Shown here: piece by piece, positions 22,289 to 25,625 of the stretch
Position numbering within the stretch: position 1 is the stretch's first letter
Layout: each line of letters starts with the position of its first letter
Assembly: GCA_028279945.1 (NCBI GenBank)
Contig: JANQMT010000193.1
Coordinates: 1 to 25,625, forward strand
Length of the DNA: 25,625 nucleotides
Source: JAKSCF01 sp028279945
GTDB taxonomy: Bacteria > Bacillota > Clostridia > Peptostreptococcales > JAAYPU01
Reading direction: 5' to 3'
Notes under the pieces: model-generated
Told to the model about the DNA's origin: nothing
The model's input: only the letters and a program-made list of their open reading frames with translations
Database searches by the model: none
Program-made: the position numbers and the translations under genes

Positions 22289-23737
22289 TTATCTTTCGGA
22301 ACGCCAGAACGACGGAGAAAGAAGTGTAATAATCGTAAATAATTCCAAACGACCGGCTAACATAAAAAAGGATAAAAGCAATTTTGTAGGATTGCTGAAA
22401 AATTCATAGTTTTGAGTTGCACCTACTAATTCAAATCCCGGTCCAATATTTCCTAGTGTAGCTGCTACGGAGCTAGCCGCTGTTACCATGCTGATGCCTT
22501 CTAAGGATACAATAATAGTACCAAATACGAATAACCCCAAATATAGAGCTAAAAAGCTGGTCACGTTTGCTGTAACATCTGAAGGAATGGATCGATCATT
22601 AATTTTTAGTGGAATCATAGCCCTTGGATGAAAAATCTTTTGAAACTCTCTTTTCAGCAGTTTAATAATAAGTAAAAGACGAATCTGTTTTACGGAACCG
22701 CCTGTTGATCCCGCACATCCCCCGGCAAACATCAAAACAAATAAGATCATTTTGCTAAAGGTGGGCCAGGTATCGAAATCTGCTGTGGCATAACCTGTAG
22801 TGGTTGTGATTGAAATAACTTGAAAGATAGATTGTTCAAGGGATTTTCCAATGGATGAGTAAATTGAACCATATACATTAATGCTGATGAGCAATATAGA
22901 TCCTGCTACTACCGATAAATAGAATCGCAGTTCTTGATCTTTAAGAAAATTTCTAAACCGGCCTTTATAAAGCTCATAGAAAAGTGAAAAATTCATCCCC
23001 GACATTAACATGAAAAAGGATATCACCATGTAAACATATGTACTATTGAATGCCGCAATACTTGTATTATGTGAAGAAAACCCACCGGTACCTACGGTTC
23101 CAAAAGTATGAACCAATGCATCATACAGTGAAAGGCCGCCAAACAATAGCAGAATGGTTTCAGCGGCAGTAATAATGATATACGTCACATAAAGAATTTT
23201 TGCGGTATCTTTTATTCTGGGTGCGATTTTGTCTGAAATGGGTCCCGGACTTTCTGCTTTAAAAATTTGAAAACCACCTGCACCCACTGCAGGAAGTAAA
23301 GCTACGGTGAAAACCAAGATACCCATTCCACCTATCCAGTGGGTAAAAGAACGCCAGAAAAGAATGCCTTTTGGTAAGCTTTCTATGTCTGTAAGAATTG
23401 AAGCCCCGGTAGTGGTTAATCCTGATACGGTCTCAAAAAAAGCATTGACCGGAGATGGGATAGCCCCTGAGATAATAAAAGGGAGGCATCCAAAAAAGGA
23501 TGCGGCTATCCATCCAAAGGAAACGATAGCAAATCCTTCACGTGTTTTAATGATATTAGAATCGGGTTTAATATTTTTTAATATCAAACCCGTTACGACC
23601 ATTATGATGATGGTGATGACAAAAGCAAGATAGGCGCTTTCGGAATACAGTATGGAAACTAATAAAGGAAAAAGCATTAATAGAGCTTCAACGATTAGAA
23701 TGCTGCCTAAAACTTTTACTACGATTTTATGGTTCAT
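22289..23737 (-). CDS. trkH: TrkH/KtrB-type potassium channel subunit
   Basis: 482 residues, with the four-repeat membrane-pore-membrane layout of the TrkH/KtrB family. The filter-like loops are visible in order: TTTGAS (108-113), GTVGTGGFSSHN (about 210-225), TTTGYATADFD (about 315), and LGNIGPGF (about 430). GGMGILVFTVALLPAVGAGGFQ and AGGCAGSTGGSVKQIR support TrkH over KtrB. It forms the K+ translocation pore in the membrane and is gated by the cytoplasmic TrkA ring encoded just upstream. Its ATG overlaps the trkA stop codon by 4 bases, so the two genes are translationally coupled. Confidence 0.94.
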   Translation of the reverse strand: MNHKIVVKVLGSILIVEALLMLFPLLVSILYSESAYLAFVITIIIMVVTGLILKNIKPDSNIIKTREGFAIVSFGWIAASFFGCLPFIISGAIPSPVNAFFETVSGLTTTGASILTDIESLPKGILFWRSFTHWIGGMGILVFTVALLPAVGAGGFQIFKAESPGPISDKIAPRIKDTAKILYVTYIIITAAETILLLFGGLSLYDALVHTFGTVGTGGFSSHNTSIAAFNSTYVYMVISFFMLMSGMNFSLFYELYKGRFRNFLKDQELRFYLSVVAGSILLISINVYGSIYSSIGKSLEQSIFQVISITTTTGYATADFDTWPTFSKMILFVLMFAGGCAGSTGGSVKQIRLLLIIKLLKREFQKIFHPRAMIPLKINDRSIPSDVTANVTSFLALYLGLFVFGTIIVSLEGISMVTAASSVAATLGNIGPGFELVGATQNYEFFSNPTKLLLSFFMLAGRLELFTIITLLSPSFWRSER

Positions 23738-25098
23738 CGGAATAAGCCTCCCCTGCTTGGCTTAATAAATTTTTCTAATTCTTGCATGTTGGATAAATGA
23801 CAAAATAAGACCACACGGTCATTAGCTTTAATTTCAGTACCCCCCGTTGGAATAATGACAGTTCTATCCCTTACAATAGAACCAATAATAATGCCGGGAG
23901 GAAGATTTATGTTTGCAATAGGCTGATTGAGAAAGCCCATTTTATTATGTGCAATTAATTCAATAACTTCTGCTTGCCCTTGTAATAAACTGGATACGGC
24001 TACCAGCTTTCGGCCTTGGAAGAATCTTAAGATATTGCTTGCAATAATGCTGACAGGATTAATGGCCACGTTGATGCCCAGTTTTTCAATAATTTCTATA
24101 TAATTTTGTCTGCTGACCTTAGAAATAACTTGTTTAACACCATATTGACGTGCCATTAATGACAACAGTAAATTTTCTTCATCATAACCGCTTAATGCCA
24201 CAAAGGCATCCATTGATGTAATATTCTCATCTTCCAGTACACTTAAGTCCGTGCCGTCACCATGGATGATTAAAACGTTGTCTAAGTTCTCAGAAAGGTA
24301 TTTACACCGCTCTCTTTCTACTTCGATTATTTTGACACTGATACCAAAATCAGAAAGTTTCTTGGCTAAATAATACCCTATTTTGCCGCCGCCCATAATC
24401 ATGACATTTTTTATTTTCTTTGAAGTATCATGGAGGTTATGGCTTTTTGAAAAGTTTTGGATACGCTCTTTTTCGCCTATGAGATATAAAGTATCATCTT
24501 CATATAAATCCGTATTACCATCCGGAATAATAATTTTACCACTTCTGGATATGGCAACAATAAGCATATTATTAAATTTTGAAGAAATATCTTTTACTTT
24601 GTTACCTGTTAAATTCATAATATTATTGACGTTAAATTCAATAATACCCACTCTGCCGCTAGCATAGTTTTCATTATATACTGCGTATTGTTTTACCAAA
24701 TATCTAAAAATTTCATTAGAAGTTGCAAGGTCAGGATTAACGATATGGTCAATATTCATTTCTTTTTTAATGAGGTTGAGTTGTTCCACATATTCTGGGT
24801 CACGAATTCTTGCAATCGCTTTATGACAACCGAGATTTTTGGCTATTGAACAGATGATTATATTTTTTTCATCACTTTCAGTAACGGCTACAATGAGATC
24901 ATAAGTATTTATTTTCAGTTCATTCAAAGTATCAATCTTGACACCGTTTGAATTCATGGTAAGAACATCCAAATTATCATTAACTTTTTGAATGATTTGT
25001 GTATTCTTATCAATTAGAACAACATCATGATCACCGCTAATGAGCGCTTCCGCAAGCTTATAACCTAATTTACCGGCCCCGACTATAGCTACTTTCAT
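23734..25098 (-). CDS. trkA: TrkA potassium-uptake regulator, double RCK
   Basis: 454 residues from ATG 25098 (AAAGGAAGAG upstream); an in-frame ATG at 25125 gives nine extra residues before the Rossmann fold and lacks a site. Two RCK units are present: IVGAGKLGYKLAEALISGDHD at residue ~3 and IMGGGKIGYYLAKKL near ~232, each followed by a TrkA_C domain. This full double-length form matches TrkA rather than KtrA. It binds NAD(H) or ATP/ADP and gates TrkH. No c-di-AMP riboswitch could be recognised in the leader. A TATAAT at 25220-25215 (minus) may be the promoter, with a poor -35. Confidence 0.94.
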   Translation of the reverse strand: MKVAIVGAGKLGYKLAEALISGDHDVVLIDKNTQIIQKVNDNLDVLTMNSNGVKIDTLNELKINTYDLIVAVTESDEKNIIICSIAKNLGCHKAIARIRDPEYVEQLNLIKKEMNIDHIVNPDLATSNEIFRYLVKQYAVYNENYASGRVGIIEFNVNNIMNLTGNKVKDISSKFNNMLIVAISRSGKIIIPDGNTDLYEDDTLYLIGEKERIQNFSKSHNLHDTSKKIKNVMIMGGGKIGYYLAKKLSDFGISVKIIEVERERCKYLSENLDNVLIIHGDGTDLSVLEDENITSMDAFVALSGYDEENLLLSLMARQYGVKQVISKVSRQNYIEIIEKLGINVAINPVSIIASNILRFFQGRKLVAVSSLLQGQAEVIELIAHNKMGFLNQPIANINLPPGIIIGSIVRDRTVIIPTGGTEIKANDRVVLFCHLSNMQELEKFIKPSRGGLFR

Positions 25099-25125
25099 AA
25101 TACTCTTCCTTTCAATGTATATCAT

Positions 25126-25625
25126 TTTATTATGACAAATAAGTTAACTTTTTTATTATTTAAAATGGATCACCTTAATCAAAGATTGGTTAAAAGATTT
25201 CATAAAATAATATTATTATACTATTTTTTTCACAATATATAAACGATAAACTGTTCAATCATCAGGTAAATAATGCATAAGTATTATTATTGTTCCAAAT
25301 AACAAATTAGTCAACCCTATTTTGTACCAGTCAATATAAATTATTATATAATTACATTTCTATTAAATTCAATAGTCTATTTTGCTATATGATGTCAAAT
25401 CGGTGCTTTTTTGTAGATTTTACTACAATAAAAATGTACAATAAAAATAATATAACCCAGATTATTCACGGAAACTACTAAAAAGGTACAAGTATTTTGG
25501 AATTTATTGATTCTATAATTTTTTTGCTGTACTTGGTTAGTACAGTAGAAAAATTAACTGAAAAACCCTTACCAATCAAAGATTGGAGAGTTTCTGTATG
25601 AGACCTGCAACGTAATCATAGATTA
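25126..25625. other. AT-rich non-coding region upstream of trkA
   Basis: No convincing gene is visible in these 500 bases. AATCAAAGATTGG occurs twice (25177-25189 and 25574-25586). Small hairpins lie at 25411-25428 (TTGTAG/CTACAA) and 25527-25545 (CTGTACT/AGTACAG), neither followed by a U tract. The last ~80 bases may be the leader of a gene beyond the window. Confidence 0.5.

Noticed and set aside
25527..25545. Terminator hairpin CTGTACT/AGTACAG
   Set aside because: The T run lies before the stem on the plus strand and no U tract follows it in either direction.
25099..25625. c-di-AMP or other riboswitch controlling trkA-trkH
   Set aside because: None of the conserved blocks of the ydaO motif or of other common riboswitches could be found by eye on either strand.

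Overview
The window looks like chromosomal DNA of a low-GC, spore-forming, Gram-positive bacterium of the class Clostridia. The pointers are AT-rich sequence with strong AGGAGG ribosome-binding sites, frequent TTG/GTG starts, a complete cotJA-cotJB-cotJC spore-coat operon, a YteA-type DksA/TraR protein, lipoproteins with Gram-positive lipoboxes, and a sigma-54 (RpoN) regulatory island. No phage, IS element, CRISPR array, rRNA or tRNA was seen. The genus cannot be fixed from this sequence.

Layout. Positions 1-303 hold the end of a TauE/SafE-type transporter. Positions 555-1599 hold the cotJ operon (minus). Positions 1831-5325 hold an amino-acid-related cluster: an autoregulated MarR-GNAT fusion, an XRE-cupin regulator divergent from a LysE exporter, and a saccharopine-dehydrogenase-like enzyme. 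Positions 5421-7421 hold an acyl-CoA thioesterase, a 59-residue orphan, a GC-rich palindrome and a YerB-type lipoprotein. Positions 7611-10521 hold the sigma-54 island: an AcoR-like enhancer-binding protein broken by one in-frame TAA just after Walker B, then a terminator hairpin whose two arms are each a TGT-N11/12-ACA palindrome, a textbook -24/-12 promoter, a tautomerase-like (DUF1904-like) gene and an alpha/beta hydrolase. Positions 10604-13138 hold a DksA/TraR-like protein and a long-chain acyl-CoA ligase (minus).

Positions 13320-14285 hold signal peptide peptidase SppA. Downstream (14304-14665) lie three diverged copies of a ~145-150 bp element. On the minus strand each reads as a nested stem-loop followed by a terminator hairpin; the stems are kept by compensating changes while the terminator sequences differ completely. 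I read this as a tandem set of small-RNA genes and consider it the most novel item here.

Positions 14876-18490 form a plus-strand run: an M14 zinc carboxypeptidase with a stalk domain and an apparent frameshift in its signal sequence, a shikimate-kinase-like P-loop kinase lacking key shikimate residues, a NapH-like membrane ferredoxin and an ACT-domain protein. A tiny hydrophobic protein and TcdA follow. Positions 19688-21911 are a complete polar amino-acid ABC importer (binding protein, permease, ATPase). Positions 21952-25098 (minus) hold a DUF378 membrane protein and a trkA-trkH potassium-uptake operon. The last 500 bases are AT-rich and appear non-coding.

All family assignments come from motif recognition by eye; no database search was run.
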